In this document: piece after piece, positions 43,491 through 54,932 of the stretch
How the letters are laid out: each line of letters opens with the position of its first letter
Position numbering within the stretch: position 1 is the stretch's first letter
Assembly: GCA_946902985.2 (NCBI GenBank)
Contig: OX336392.1
Span: 18,264,716-18,328,715 of the forward strand
Source: Meconema thalassinum
Taxonomy: Eukaryota; Arthropoda; Insecta; Orthoptera; Tettigoniidae
Direction: 5' to 3'
Length of the DNA: 64,000 nucleotides
Translations under genes and position numbers: made by a program
Notes under the pieces: model-generated
Told to the model about the DNA's origin: nothing
Database searches by the model: none
What the model saw: the letters and a program-made list of their open reading frames with translations, nothing else

Positions 43491-44269
43491 TAATGCGATG
43501 CATTATTCTCAACATATCGTAAATTTAAATATTACCGGTATTTTACATAGTTTCATTTTTTAATAACTTGTAATGTTTTTATAGCCTATTTTAAGATAAA
43601 TTATAATAAATCGTATCTGGAAGAAAAAGAAAACATATTGATTGTAGTTACTAATTCACTAAGCTTCAACTCCCTAAACTGGTGTTTCATAACCTGTATA
43701 ATTCTGTAGGAGTAGTGATATAGCCTAAGTTAATTATTTGGGATTTCATATTTGGAGAAGTGGGTATTTTACTGTGCTTTCTTGACGTTTCCGCGGAACG
43801 CAGCGTTATTTGATTAGGAGAGTGGTATTAAATGCACAGAATAACGACAGCCGCTTATTCGGCAAAACATGCTCGCATTTTAGCGCAGTTCTCCTCAACA
43901 TTCCATCCAACGTGCCAATCTGGTAGTGAGAGGCAGGCGCACCACCCACCCCTGATGTTATTCGAGGGCTAGACTCGTTCTCATGCGCGGCCTGCCAAGG
44001 CCAGTAACCAAGAAATCCCGTCAGGCCTGTAGCTTTTACTTTAGGCATCGTTGAACTGCATGTGACGTGAGTGATACTGGTTCCAGGTAGCTGGGCGAAG
44101 CGTGGTGAGGGGGGGGGGGGGGGGGGGGGAGAGAAGAAGGAGAGGGGGAGGGGTCTAGTGGCAAGTTAAGAATAACACAGCTGTATGAAGATAAGATAGC
44201 TCACAGGTTCTTCTCAGTTAAGTAACACACATAAAAAATGCAATAAACTGAAAGATCTAGCATACAGAT
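43491..44269. other. Unassigned stretch with a 22-nt G-run
   Basis: A G homopolymer lies at about 44108-44129 followed by GAGAGAAGAAGGAGAGGGGG. No coding support. Confidence 0.3.
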
Positions 44270-45736
44270 TTTTAGCCTATTTTCAATTTATGAAAAAATA
44301 GGCTTATGAGATCACCTTTTGTCCGTGTGTGTGTGTCCCCTAATAATTTCTAAACGGCTGGAGCGATTTCAATGAAACTCGGTAAGATCATAGCACAATT
44401 CTGGCCAACCCCGACCGTGCCCTTCAAATTTTATTGTCTCTCACCAATCCAACATGGCGACTGTGTGAAATATTTCACCAGCATTCAGTATCTCCGAAAT
44501 TATTATCGATATCGCCCTGAAATTGTGTACAGTGATAAAAGGCACTACTACTAGAAGTTCACATATGAGACTTTCGAAAACCTGGTGACTACAAAACCAA
44601 CATGGCGGCCAAGCGAAGTTGAGACTTTTAAATAGACTTTTCTCGCGACTTAACTATCCAAACGTAATGAAACTTGGTACAGCAAATGTTTATACACATT
44701 GTAATGCACTGGCGTCTAATTTAGTTCAATTGTTTACATAACCTCAAAATGGCGGCTGTACGAAATATTTCACTGACATTCTATATCTCCGAAACTATTA
44801 CAGGTATCACCCTGAAATTTTGTACGTTGATAAAGGGTACTGATACAAGTTTATCTATGCAACTTCCATAAACCTGTAAAGTACAAAACGAACATGGCAG
44901 CCAAGCGAATTTGAAACATTTTAATAGACTTTTCTCGTGATTTAACTCTCTGAGTGCAGTGAAATGTGGTACAGTAAATGATTTTCATAATGTAATGCAC
45001 TGGCATCTAATTTAGTTCAATTGTTTACATAACCTCAAGATGGCGGCTGTGCGAAATTTCAAAATTAATTTTTATTTCTTGTGTCGTAATCATGCGATCG
45101 AAGTGAAAGTTTGAATAATGAACCTAGGCAATAATTTTCCCTTAATGGACATAACTCTATGGCCTATGCATATAACAATCCAAAATGGCGAGCATCCGAA
45201 ATATTTAGACAGTTCTCAATATCTATGAATCTTTTACAGCAATCAAACTTATTTTTTTTATGTTCATAGAGGCTATGAACATATAGGACTTTAGCAACCT
45301 GGTGAGCACAAATCCAACATGGCGGCGACGCGAAGTATAAATATTTAAATGGACGTTTCTCGCGAATTAACTATCGGAGTGCAGTGAAACGTTGCACGTT
45401 AAATGATTATACAAATGTTAATCCACTGGCATCTAATTTATTTCAATTGTTTGCATAATCACAAGATGGCAGCTGTGCGAAATTTTAAAATCTTGTTTTT
45501 ACTTCTTGTGTTCTAATCATGCGATTGAAGTTTGAATACCACACGTACACAATAATCTTAATGTAATAGTACAAAAATAAAAATCCAACCTGAGGACCAT
45601 CTGTAATATTTAGATGGTTCTCAATATCTAAGAATCTTATCACAACCTTAAAACTGAAATTTTGTATGTTGATAGAGGCAATTAACATGAGTAGGATATA
45701 TGAAAATAGGCTGTATAGTTCTTCACGGAACTACTT
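44270..45736 (+). repeat. Family C Helentron-like repeat, full length
   Basis: Complete copy. The 5' hairpin AGCCTATTTTCAATTTATG pairs with AAAAAATAGGCT. A GT run and CCCCTAATAATTTCTAAACG follow, then AAACGGCTGGAGCGATTTCA and tandem units with CTCAAAATGGCGGCTG, CTCAAGATGGCGGCTG and ACATGGCGGC motifs. At the 3' end GAAAATAGGCT is followed by AGTTCTTCACGGAACTACTT. It gives the reference structure for the family. Confidence 0.8.
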
Positions 45737-46259
45737 GTTAAAAATGTAAATATTATGTCTTTTTTTTGTGCTAATAAGTGAAAAGCAGGAATTTATGTAT
45801 TTATAGAAAAAATGCTAAAAATATGTATTAACATAAAAAAATATTTATTTACCTAAAAATTCTAGCCCTATTGATAAGGTCATTACGTTTTCTTGATTTG
45901 GTCACACTGCACGTCGCCGGGACTCGATCGTAGGGTCACTAATCTATTAATTCGTGCTACTTAGAGATCAAGATAAACTTATCTCTCCAGTTATGGCTTA
46001 ACCAGCCGCATTGATAACGTTCACCATTGATAAGCCTTAGTTCACAAGGTACTCGATTGGTATTAAAGTGGTGTAGAAGAAAGACTTCAGTTTTATAAAG
46101 TTGTCACAACGAGTAAGTAATTTTTATTTTAATATTTAAAACCAAATTGCGCGAAACGACTCTCCTCTCTTCCTTGTATTATAAGGAGTCTGCCATGGCC
46201 ATAAAAATGGTTATTTATAATATACGTAGACTTTAGTGGTGGCTGGTGATAATTCTATT

Positions 46260-46612
46260 AGTGGTGCCAGCAAATTCAAAATTTGCAATTCAATAGTTCA
46301 AAGTTGCAAGTACATCAGTGCATATACGCATGTCATACGATGTTGGCATGTCAAAGAACCCATTTGAATTCAGTAGGCCGAGTTCATAATGGCAAAATTA
46401 ATCTCGGGAGTTTCCGCCAGCACAACGTTCCTCATTTCTCTACTAGAAAGCGCTATTGTGTTCAAGGAGATTAGATATCTAACATCTAACCTCCTTGACT
46501 TTCATAGTCAAGGAACTACGAAATTCGACATTCAAGCTACCCTCTGGGTGTCAAATAGCAAAGCTTGCACCAGGCACCCGAGGCCATACGATATTATTAT
46601 TATTATCAGTGC
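46260..46612 (+). mobile_element. SINE-E-like repeat with ATT tail
   Basis: Ends with CCTCTGGGTGTCAAATAGCA, AGCTTGCACCAGGCACCCGA and GGCCATACGATATTATTATT. The same 3' block recurs at 63510-63680. The head around 46260-46400 is not clearly tRNA-like. Confidence 0.5.
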
Positions 46613-47916
46613 ATATTGTATATGCTATAATTGACTTGCAAGCACAGTATTTAACTGTGCAATTGTACAAGATGTGCACTGCCACTTTGTCACAATTTCA
46701 GTTGCCGCCGCAAAATAACAAATCCATAGTAAAGACCAGGGGCGGCTCCTGATTAAAATTTTAGGGTGAGCTAGATGATACTATTGGTATTTCATACAGT
46801 ATTAAATATTGTTTTATATTTGGCATTCATTGTTGCCAATATCATCATTCCACACAACACAACATTTGAAACAAGTTTAAATAAATAATTGATGCATTAA
46901 AAACAGTACTCACATGGCTCTTTATTTATAAATATATTCTCTTCTGTGCTTGGATGAAGCAGATTTATCTATCAGCTTGGTGGATGAGGACATAATTATT
47001 TAATTTGTAACTTTGTGTTCAGAGCTATAGAAGAAAATGGATTTGTTTATGAAAATTCCACTTTCATTTTCTATGTCGCATACAATAGACATATTGAAAT
47101 ATAACTACGTACCGTGCGACAAAAGTTAAAAACACATTTATACAGTAGAATTAACTTCAGACAACTGAAAATGTATAAATATAGTTTTGTCTAATGTCAG
47201 AAAGCTGTGAACAATGGCTGAATACCTGTTTAATATGATGATGATGATAATTGTTGTTTTAAGGGGCCTAACATCTAGGTTACCGGCCCAAAATACCTGT
47301 TTTAAGGGCGTGGGGTGGACCCTTCTCCCGTATTTAACAGAGACAGAAGCAGGAAGTGAAATGAAGAGATCTTCTGTTTCGCTTCAAAGCAACGCTATGT
47401 GCCTAATCTGCTGCCCCTTGAAGCGATAGAAAATTCCCTTCTTAGCACTGAAGAATTCGCGTGCAAGATAGTGCTATGTCCACTGTTTCCTCACCCGGCC
47501 CATCAAGACACATACTTTACTTGGGACTTTCTGTGGACGGCCCTTGCTATGACGATACACCGTACGAGACTCAGGATCTTAACCTAGGAATGAATTATTT
47601 ATAAAGAATATTCTCTTTAGAGATTCTAGAAGGGTAAAACACTTATTTTAAGTTGAGTATCTGCAATATAAAGTAATTTTAAAAAAGATTAATTAAACAA
47701 ATTCTTTGCAATGCTGCCCAACGGCCTTGGGTGGCCCGGGGCCATTCGGGGGTAATGACGCACCGTCCCTGGTCAAGACTATCATACTCGCTGCACCAGA
47801 CAAAAATAAGCGACGCTATTCGTAAACATAACGCCACAAGAAAAGTTAACAAACCTGAGAATTTGTGTGTTGTTTTCTAGTAGGAGTAACTGTGTCGCCA
47901 ACTTAAATTAATGAAA
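46613..47916. other. Unassigned stretch with a minus shared-tail relic
   Basis: At 47234-47290 (GATGATGATGATAATTGTTG, TTTTAAGGGGCCTAACATCT) the shared 3' tail appears in minus orientation. Otherwise AT-rich with no supported gene. Confidence 0.4.
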
Positions 47917-49293
47917 AGAAGTTCCGTGAAGAACTATACAGCCTACTTTTCATGCCAATGATTATTCTACAGTATATGAACCTATCTAGAATAATGACAA
48001 AATTAAGTTGGTAATATCGAAATATCAAATTAGTTCAAAATATACCTGGTATAATGTAGCCTGATAGAGCACTATAGTTGGCAGCCCTGGTGACTGAATA
48101 TATTCTTAGTTCCATCTCTTAAGGTACAGAATACAAAATTAGGTTGAAGTCCAATGGACGTTACATGCAGTTAGACACTGTATCTATCAGCATGCGTAAA
48201 AGCATGTTGCCAACAATACCATGCGTGTGCTGGTCAGAAATAATCTGAAATATTATGATATCTTGTTGTGCCAATTTTGGATGAAATCCATTTGTTAGTA
48301 TAGAAGTTACATGTATTTTAAAATTGGACATATCAGCAGGCATAGAATCATGTTGGCAGCACTGCCTTGTATTAATTACTCCAAATTAATCTACAATGTC
48401 AGGTGCTATACGTGTGCAAAGTATAGAGCTGTTGGCTTGCATACTTTCTGATATATTGATATCAGGGTAAAAAAATATAGACAGCATTTATTAACAGTTG
48501 GCAGCCCTGATTGCTCTTAACAATACTTAGTCATTCTGTTATGGTACACATAGCACATACTAAATTTGGTTGTAATCCAACTGATAGTATAGAAGTTACA
48601 TGTATTTAAAAATTGGTCGTATCAGCAGGCTTATAATCATGTTGGTAGAACTGACGTATATAAGTTACTCAAAATTAATCTATAATGTCAGTATATACGT
48701 GTGCATAGTTTAAAGCTGTTGGCTTGCATACTTTGATATATTGGTAGTTGGATAAAAAAAATAGAGAGAGAAATTATTAACAATTGGCAGCCCTGGTGGC
48801 TCTTAAGAATACGCTCAATCATATCTGTTTATGTACAGATATTACATACAAAATTTGGTTGAAATCCAATTGATAGTGTAGAAGTTATATGCATTTAAAC
48901 ATTGGATCTATTAGAAGGCTTAAAATTATTTTGGCAACACTGTCATGGTTGGCCTCCTGGAAATTAAACTGAAATAGTATTATCTGCATGTGTACCAATT
49001 TTGGAATAGCTCCCATGCATACCTTGTGAGATATCCAACATGGAGCTCAAATTTTTAGTGCGTTTTTTCAGCAGTTGGTAGCACTGACATCATTTTCAAA
49101 TATGGACGTGAGATATTCCGGTGCACATCTTTACTCATACTAAATTTGGTTTTGATTGCTGCAGCCGTTTAGGAGTTGGTAGGGGGGGGGGGACACACAC
49201 ACACAGACAGACAGACACACACACATGTTCCCGGATCGATCTCATAAGACTACTTTTTCCTCATTTTTGCAAAATGTGAAAAATAGGCTAAAA
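47917..49293 (-). repeat. Family A Helentron-like repeat (minus)
   Basis: The 3' end at left reads AAGAAGTTCCGTGAAGAACT then AGCCTACTTTTC. The internal units carry GTTGGCAGCCCTGGTGACTG and similar. The 5' end at right has a G-run, a CA microsatellite (49193-49225) and the hairpin ending GTGAAAAATAGGCT. It abuts a repeat G copy directly. Confidence 0.75.
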
Positions 49294-49296
49294 ATC

Positions 49297-49545
49297 TCCC
49301 CCAGGAGCTCACATATAGTGGGACGTGGATTGGCGACCACGGGACCCCAGCTGAGTCCATCATTGCTACCACTTACTTGTGCCGGGCTCTTCTCAGTCTT
49401 CTTTCCTGTCGACCTCCCTTGGTCAACTCTTGTTCTTTTCCGACCCCGACGGTATTAGGGTATCCGAGGCCTAGGGAGTCTTTGACTTTCCCGCCTTAAT
49501 AGGCCCTTGTCTCATCTTTCCTGATCCCTCCTCTATTTCGTTTCA
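49297..49545 (+). repeat. Repeat G (plus, partial)
   Basis: CCCCCAGGAGCTCACATATA, GTGGGACGTGGATTGGCGAC, CTTGTGCCGGGCTC, CCGACCCCGACGGTATTAGG and CCCGCCTTAATAGGCCCTTG. It lacks the second module and tail. Confidence 0.75.
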
Positions 49546-49561
49546 TGTTATTTTGAATCTA

Positions 49562-50124
49562 TGCGTTGCCGCCCAACCTTACCTTCAATTCTCGAAAAAG
49601 GTAAAAATCATTCAGTGCTGGTTTGGACTAAACGGCAGATGGTCCAAAACGTCACACTTGAATTCTTTGTAAGAGTCTATCGTAATGTTGGCAAAGTGCG
49701 GTCGTGAATGATCTTCACCTTTTTCGAGAATTGAAGGTATAGTTGGGCGGCAACGCCTCGCCAAAATGGAAAACTTCAGGAGACTCTCCACACGTGCCCA
49801 CCTCAGTGGCGGCAGAATATTTTGCCGAGGGCAGTGGAAAGCTGGTGTAACGATACGACAAATGTTTCAATCGTTTTGGCGATTATATTGAGACGTACGA
49901 ATATAACAAGCAAACATTAGTAGTAAAATTAGTTTAGTATGTCAATCTGTTATTTTTATACAGTCCATCGGAACTTGAAAAAAAAAGGCCTTTGTATGTA
50001 CTATGCACGCGCTTTCAATAGTACAGCAGGGTGCCGTGGCGCGCCACAAACTCGGCCAAGGCCACCACAGCAGCCAATAACAAAACTGCCGTTTGCCGTT
50101 CTTACTTTATATGAAAGACCCTGT
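49562..50124. mobile_element. Foldback element, second copy (left arm truncated)
   Basis: Starts inside the left arm (GCGTTGCCGCCCAACC), keeps the central loop (TTCAGTGCTGGTTTGGACTA, AACGTCACACTTGAATTCTT) and the whole right arm with ELKV*LGG, the mariner C-terminal frames and the terminal TTCTTACTTTATATGAAAGA. Its arm and loop order is identical to the copy at 27551-28493. Confidence 0.8.
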
Positions 50125-50484
50125 AGTGATAAATCGCTAAACTGGCAATCCCGGAGCTGCGTCGTGTCATATACTGATATTGTCAGGGTTGATTTTACCA
50201 ATATGCCCCATTGGTCCCGGCCTAGGGCGCACCGTGCTACGGGGGGGGGGGGGGGGGTTGAAAATTAATCCGCAATTTTTTATTTTGGTCAGGAAATGTC
50301 CACAAAATGTTATAGACTACAATACAATTATTTCGTATAATTTTAAGATTTAAGTTAAACTTTCCAAATTGTTGACACTTCTCCGATTTATATTGTGGCC
50401 ATAATTTTCCAACCAATGTTTTGCAACAGCAGATTTTTTGACTTCAGCTTTAGAACAGGGATGTTTTATGATGTATTAGGTCCC

Positions 50485-51205
50485 CCAGGGGCTCACATCT
50501 AGTGGGACGTGGGTTGGCGACCACGGGGCCCCAGCTGTGCCGGGCTCCTCTCAGTCTTCTTTCCTGTCGACCTCTCTTGGTCAACTCTTGTTCTCTTCCG
50601 ACCCCGACGGTATTAGGGTATCCGAGGCCTAGGGAGTCTCTTCCTTTCCCGCCTTAATTGGCCCTTGTCTCATCTTTCCTGATACCCTCCTTCTGCGAGG
50701 GGTCAGCCTTCTTTTTCTTTTCATGATATCTCCTGCCTTCTGCTCAAGGCCCTCAAGGAGGTAGGGTGTATGTAGCCCCACCACTTCTGGTGCACCCTGG
50801 ATATTGCTACACCCTCAGGGGCTCACGGCTGGTGAGTTCGGGAGCTGGCGACCCCGAGGGATTCCTGAGCTGGGTCCGTTTTCCCCTTTTGTCCCTTACC
50901 TTTGGGGCGGACCCTCTCCTCTTTCACTTTCCTATCTGCCTTTCGTGGCTCTCCTTCCTTCCAAGTCCCTCAATCCTCATTCTTCGAGGGTTGAGGGCAT
51001 TTCTTTTCCTCCTGTCCTTTATTTGCCTTATTCTCCTTTAGTTTTCCATTTCTTCTTCTAGTATGTAGGTTAGTAGTTAGTTTTACTGTAGTTTTAAGTT
51101 TGCATTTCATTATCATATTCACGATCACCCAAACCATTAGGGGCCGATAACCTAGATGTTGGGCCCCTTAAAACAACAATTATCATCATCATCATCATGA
51201 TTTAT
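50485..51205 (+). repeat. Repeat G, most complete copy, with shared 3' tail
   Basis: Module 1 is at 50485-50700 (CAGGGGCTCACATCTAGTGG, TTGGCGACCACGGGGCCCCA). Module 2 at 50812-50900 is a diverged echo (CAGGGGCTCACGGCTGGTGA, CTGGCGACCCCGAGGGATTC). A pyrimidine-rich body follows, then the tail AAACCATTAGGGGCCGATAA...GGGCCCCTTAAAACAACAAT and an ATC microsatellite (51181-51200). This ties repeat G to the tail also used by array S. ORFs here are repeat frames. Confidence 0.75.
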
Positions 51206-51288
51206 TAAGAGAAAATGTAAGTCTTGAATATTAATATGAGTTTAATTTGAATAATTCATTACGCATAGTTGTATGATGTAGTGTATAT

Positions 51289-51822
51289 GTATACAGGGTG
51301 TATCTTAATTATACCGACAAAAAAAATCAGGGACGCTCTGCGTGTTATGTAAAAGGCGATGCCACAATCGGATTGGCGGAGAAAATTATTCCCTCCGAGA
51401 AAATAAGGTTACTTTGTTACTTCCGGGCGCGCGATTCAAATCTACGAACTCGCCGTATTTGCTGACCCAGGCAGCAAGCAGCAGGACACTGCTGTGCTTC
51501 AAGCAAGGGAGGGGAGTGTGATAGAAGGAGACAGAGATATGCTGGCTGGCATGCGGCAAGCCGAGGCGATCGAGGAAACTTGTGCATGCCCGCCAGCATA
51601 TCTCTGTCTCCTTCTATCACACTCCCTTCCCTTGCCTGAAGCACAGCGGTGGCCAGCGGCGAGTTCGTAGATTTGAATCGCGCGCCCGGAAGTAACAAAG
51701 TAACCTCATTTTCTTGGAGGGAATAATTTTCTCCGCCAATCCGATTGTGGCATCGCCTTTTACATAACACGCAGAGCGTCCCTGATTTTTTTTGTCGGTA
51801 TAATTAAGATACACCCTGTATA
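51289..51822. mobile_element. Palindromic foldback MITE, about 530 bp
   Basis: The left arm 51290-51559 and right arm 51584-51822 are near-perfect reverse complements around a spacer of about 25 bp (AGCCGAGGCGATCGAGG). The ends read ATACAGGGTGTATCTTAATT inverted, flanked by TAT sequence. Arms contain GGCGATGCCACAATCGGATT and CTTCCGGGCGCGCGATTCAA. No transposase remnant. TIR ends resemble those at 1031 and 12217, so they are probably mobilised by a Tc1/mariner-type enzyme. Confidence 0.85.
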
Positions 51823-52267
51823 TGAATATCTGTAAGTGTAAACTGAGTCTTAAATGGTTTAAACTTATTTTAATATCTCGGTGGCCCATTTATTTATAGT
51901 TTATATAAACAAATATAGAAACAGTTGATACTCGCATTATTTTAATTTATTTAATTGATTTTACTTCACGAAACATTAAAATAAAATTTTCCTTTACAAA
52001 GACCTTTCTGAGGTCTAAATTCCCCCTCCTTCACGATGGTATGAAGAGGGGGCGGCAAAAACCCACGATCCTAGGAGCGCATAAAATCAAAATCCGGCCC
52101 TGGAAATTGTACTCTAGTGGTTGAAAATAAAGCGGTTCTGACTTGTACATGCTGCACGCTAGTAGATGAAATTTGAGCAGCACGTGACCACTAGCTCTAC
52201 CTCAGCCTCACCATCCTGGTTCTTCCTGCTCAAGTTTTATACCTGGTGTCACCATTGCAAATAATGA
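51823..52267. other. Unassigned non-coding stretch
   Basis: No ORF or repeat family recognised. Confidence 0.25.
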
Positions 52268-52600
52268 ATCCCCCCCAAGTGCTCACATCTAGTGGGACGT
52301 GGGTTGGCGACCACGGGACCCCAGCTGAGTCCAGCATTGCTTCCACTTACTTGTGCCGGGCTCCTCTCCGTCTTCTTTCCTGTCGTCCTCCCTTGGTCAA
52401 CTCTTTTTCTTTTCCGATCCCGACGGTATTAGGGTATCCGAGGCCTAGGGAGTCTTTCACTTTCCCGCCTTAATTGGCCCTTGTCTCAACTTTGCTGATC
52501 CTCCTCCTTCGTGGGGTCAGACCTCTTGTTTTTTTTTTCATTATATTTCCTGTTTTCTTTCAGATTCCCGCACTGATTTTGTTAATTGCCCCTCCCCCCC
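52268..52600 (+). repeat. Repeat G (plus, partial)
   Basis: CCCCCCAAGTGCTCACATCT, GGGACGTGGGTTGGCGACCA, CCGATCCCGACGGTATTAGG and CCCGCCTTAATTGGCCCTTG. It runs into array S without its own tail. Confidence 0.75.
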
Positions 52601-52609
52601 GTGTATCCA

Positions 52610-53463
52610 AATTATCTGCGAATTTCTTGAAAATACACTATATTCTTTGGGTATTTTCAATCTAAGTTGCATTTTGTGGTTCTTTTTCGATCTAAATTGC
52701 ATTTTGCGAGTATTTTCAACCTCCATTGCATTTTGTAGGGATTGACAATCTAAATTGGTTTTTAGTAAGTCTTTCAATGTAGGATCAGGACATTTTAGTG
52801 AGTATTTTGAATTTCAATTGCATTTTGTATTTTCAACCTAAACCGCATTTTGCAAGAATTTTCAATCTAAATTTCATTTTGTATGTAGGGCATTTTGTAA
52901 GTATTTTGTTTGTCAATTGCATTTTGTGAGTATTTTGAATCTAAATTACATTTTGTAAGTGTTTTCAATCTAAATTCATTTTGTAAGTATTTTGAATTTC
53001 AATTGCACTTTGTGAGTATTTTGAATCTGAAACGGTCTTTTTTAATCTAAATTGCATTGTGTATTTGCAATCAATTGCACTTTGTGAGTATTTTGAATCT
53101 GAAACGGTCTTTTTTAATCTAAATTGCATTGTGTACTTGCAATCAATTGCACTTTGTGAGTATTTTGAATCTGAAACGGTCTTTTTTAATCTAAATTGCA
53201 TTGTGTATTTGCAATTTCAATTGCATTTTGTAAGTATTTTGAACCTCAATTGCGTTTTGTACGTATTTTCGATATAATTTGCATTTTGTAAGTATTTCGA
53301 CTATGCATTGCATTTTGTAAGTATTTTGAACCTAACCTACATTTTGTGTGTGTTTTTCAATCTATTCCTTTTGTGAGTACTGTATTTTCTTCTAAATTCC
53401 CTTTCGTAAGTATTTTCACTCTACATTGTGTGAGTAATTTCAATCTGAGTTCCTTTTTGTAAG
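52610..53463 (+). repeat. Array S: AT-rich tandem array, about 35-bp basic unit
   Basis: The basic unit is AAATTGCATTTTGTAAGTAT plus TTTCAATCT (varied). Within it three copies of a 72-bp higher-order unit (starts near 53005, 53077, 53149) share GCACTTTGTGAGTATTTTGA and AAACGGTCTTTTTTAATCTA. 72 is a multiple of three, so both strands show spurious repetitive ORFs (24-residue periodicity). The array resumes after the Tc1 element and ends with the shared tail at 55065. Confidence 0.85.
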
Positions 53464-53465
53464 TA

Positions 53466-54930
53466 CACACATCAAAAAAAGTTTTGCATCACCTCGGTTC
53501 CCAGATCTCCGGCATATAGACGTTGACTGTGTATATTGTATCCAAGATACAGTCCCTTTGACTGTTCATAGATGTCACTAAAACTGCTCAAAGATGTAAA
53601 CAACCATGCATGAGCAGGGCCTATTAGACGGAGGGGGTACGACAGCCGATCAGTTCCAGTCATTCCACCAGGACGAAGGTACGCTGCTCATGTTGTCTGT
53701 AGTTCTACCATGCCTAGAAGGTCAATACCGCAGTTCGATCGCGTCCGCATTGTTACTTTGTGTCAAGAAGGGCTCTCAACAAGGGAAGTTTCCAGGCGTC
53801 TCAGAGTGAACCAAAGCGATGTTGTTCGGACATGGAGGAGGTACAGAGATACAGGAACTGTCGATGACAGGCCTCGCTCAGGCCGCCCAAGGGCTACTAC
53901 TGTAGTGGATGACCGCTACTTACGGATTGCCGCTCGGAGGAACCCTGACAGCAATGCCACCATGTTGAATAATGCGTTTCGTTCAGCCACAGGACGTCGT
54001 GTTTCAACTCAAACTGTGCGCAATAGGCTGCATGATGCGCAACTTCACTCCCGACGTCCATGGCGAGGTCCAGCTTTGCAACCCCGACACCATGCAGCGC
54101 GGTACAGATGGGCCCAACAACATGCTGAATGGACCCCACGGAATTGGCATCATGTTCTCTTCACCGATGAGTGTCGCATATGCCTTCAACCAGACAATCG
54201 TCGGAGACGTGTTTGGAGGCACCCTGGTCAGGCTGAACGTCTTAGACACACTGTCCAGCGAGTGCAGCAAGGTGGTGGTTGCCTGATGTTTTGGGGTGGC
54301 ATTATGTGGGGCCGACGTACGCCACTGGTGGTCATGGAAGGCTCCGAAACGGCTTTACGATACCTGAATGACATCCTCCGACCCATAGTGCAACCATATC
54401 GGCAGAATATTGGAGAGGCATTTTTCTTCATGGACGACAATTCTCGACCTCATCGTGCACATCTTGTGAATGCGTTCCTTCAAGATAACGACATCGCTCG
54501 ACTACAGTGGCCAGCATGTTCGCCAGACATGAACCCTATCGAACATGCCTGGGATATGTTGAAAAGGGCTGTTTATGGACGTCTTGACCCACCAACCACT
54601 CTGAGAGATTTACGCCGAATTGTCGTTGAGGAGTGGGACAATTTGGGCCAACAGTGTCTTGATGAACTTGTGGATAGTATGCCACGGCGAATACAGGCAT
54701 GCATCAATGCAAGAGGACGTGCTACTGGGTATTAGAGGTAGTGGTGTGTACTGCAATCTGGACCACAAATGCTGAAAGTCTAGCTGTATGATGGTACAAC
54801 ATGCAATGTGTGGGTCTCATGAGCAATAAAACGAGCTGAAATGTTGTTTGTGTTGATCTCTATTCCCTTTGTATTTAACGGTTCCGGAACTCTTGGAACC
54901 GAGGTGATGCAAAACTTTTTTTGATGTGTG
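53466..54930 (+). mobile_element. Tc1-type transposon, structurally intact
   Basis: A 1465-bp element with TIRs of about 48 bp (CACACATCAAAAAAAGTTTT...GCATCACCTCGGTTCC at both ends) that differ at few positions, flanked by TA (53464-53465 and 54931-54932). Removing it reconstructs TTTTTGTAAG-TA-TTTTACGTCTC, matching the uninterrupted array at about 20330-20355. It contains one intact transposase. Confidence 0.95.
53710..54735 (+). CDS. Tc1 transposase (DD34E), intact
   Basis: 341 residues, the usual length. A paired-type HTH (SIPQFDRVRIVTLCQEGLST; VSRRLRVNQSDVVRTWRRYR), GRPR linker (58-61) and second HTH (STQTVRNRLHDA) are followed by a catalytic domain with D153 (FTDECRICL), D243 (FFMDDNSRPH) and E278 (SPDMNPIEHAW). 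There are exactly 34 residues between the last two, and WGGIMWG (195-201) lies between. No stop, frameshift or missing catalytic residue. The start is taken at the Met directly before PRRSIPQFD. It cuts and pastes the element in the nucleus via the TIRs. It may be active or recently active. Confidence 0.95.
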   Translation: MPRRSIPQFDRVRIVTLCQEGLSTREVSRRLRVNQSDVVRTWRRYRDTGTVDDRPRSGRPRATTVVDDRYLRIAARRNPDSNATMLNNAFRSATGRRVSTQTVRNRLHDAQLHSRRPWRGPALQPRHHAARYRWAQQHAEWTPRNWHHVLFTDECRICLQPDNRRRRVWRHPGQAERLRHTVQRVQQGGGCLMFWGGIMWGRRTPLVVMEGSETALRYLNDILRPIVQPYRQNIGEAFFFMDDNSRPHRAHLVNAFLQDNDIARLQWPACSPDMNPIEHAWDMLKRAVYGRLDPPTTLRDLRRIVVEEWDNLGQQCLDELVDSMPRRIQACINARGRATGY

Positions 54931-54932
54931 TA

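Noticed and set aside
52965..53277. Repetitive ORFs on both strands with 24-residue repeats (MQFRLKKTVSDSKYSQ and FESETVFFNLNCIVYL)
   Set aside because: They are by-products of the 72-bp tandem unit, whose length is a multiple of three. The composition is low-complexity and both strands are equally open.
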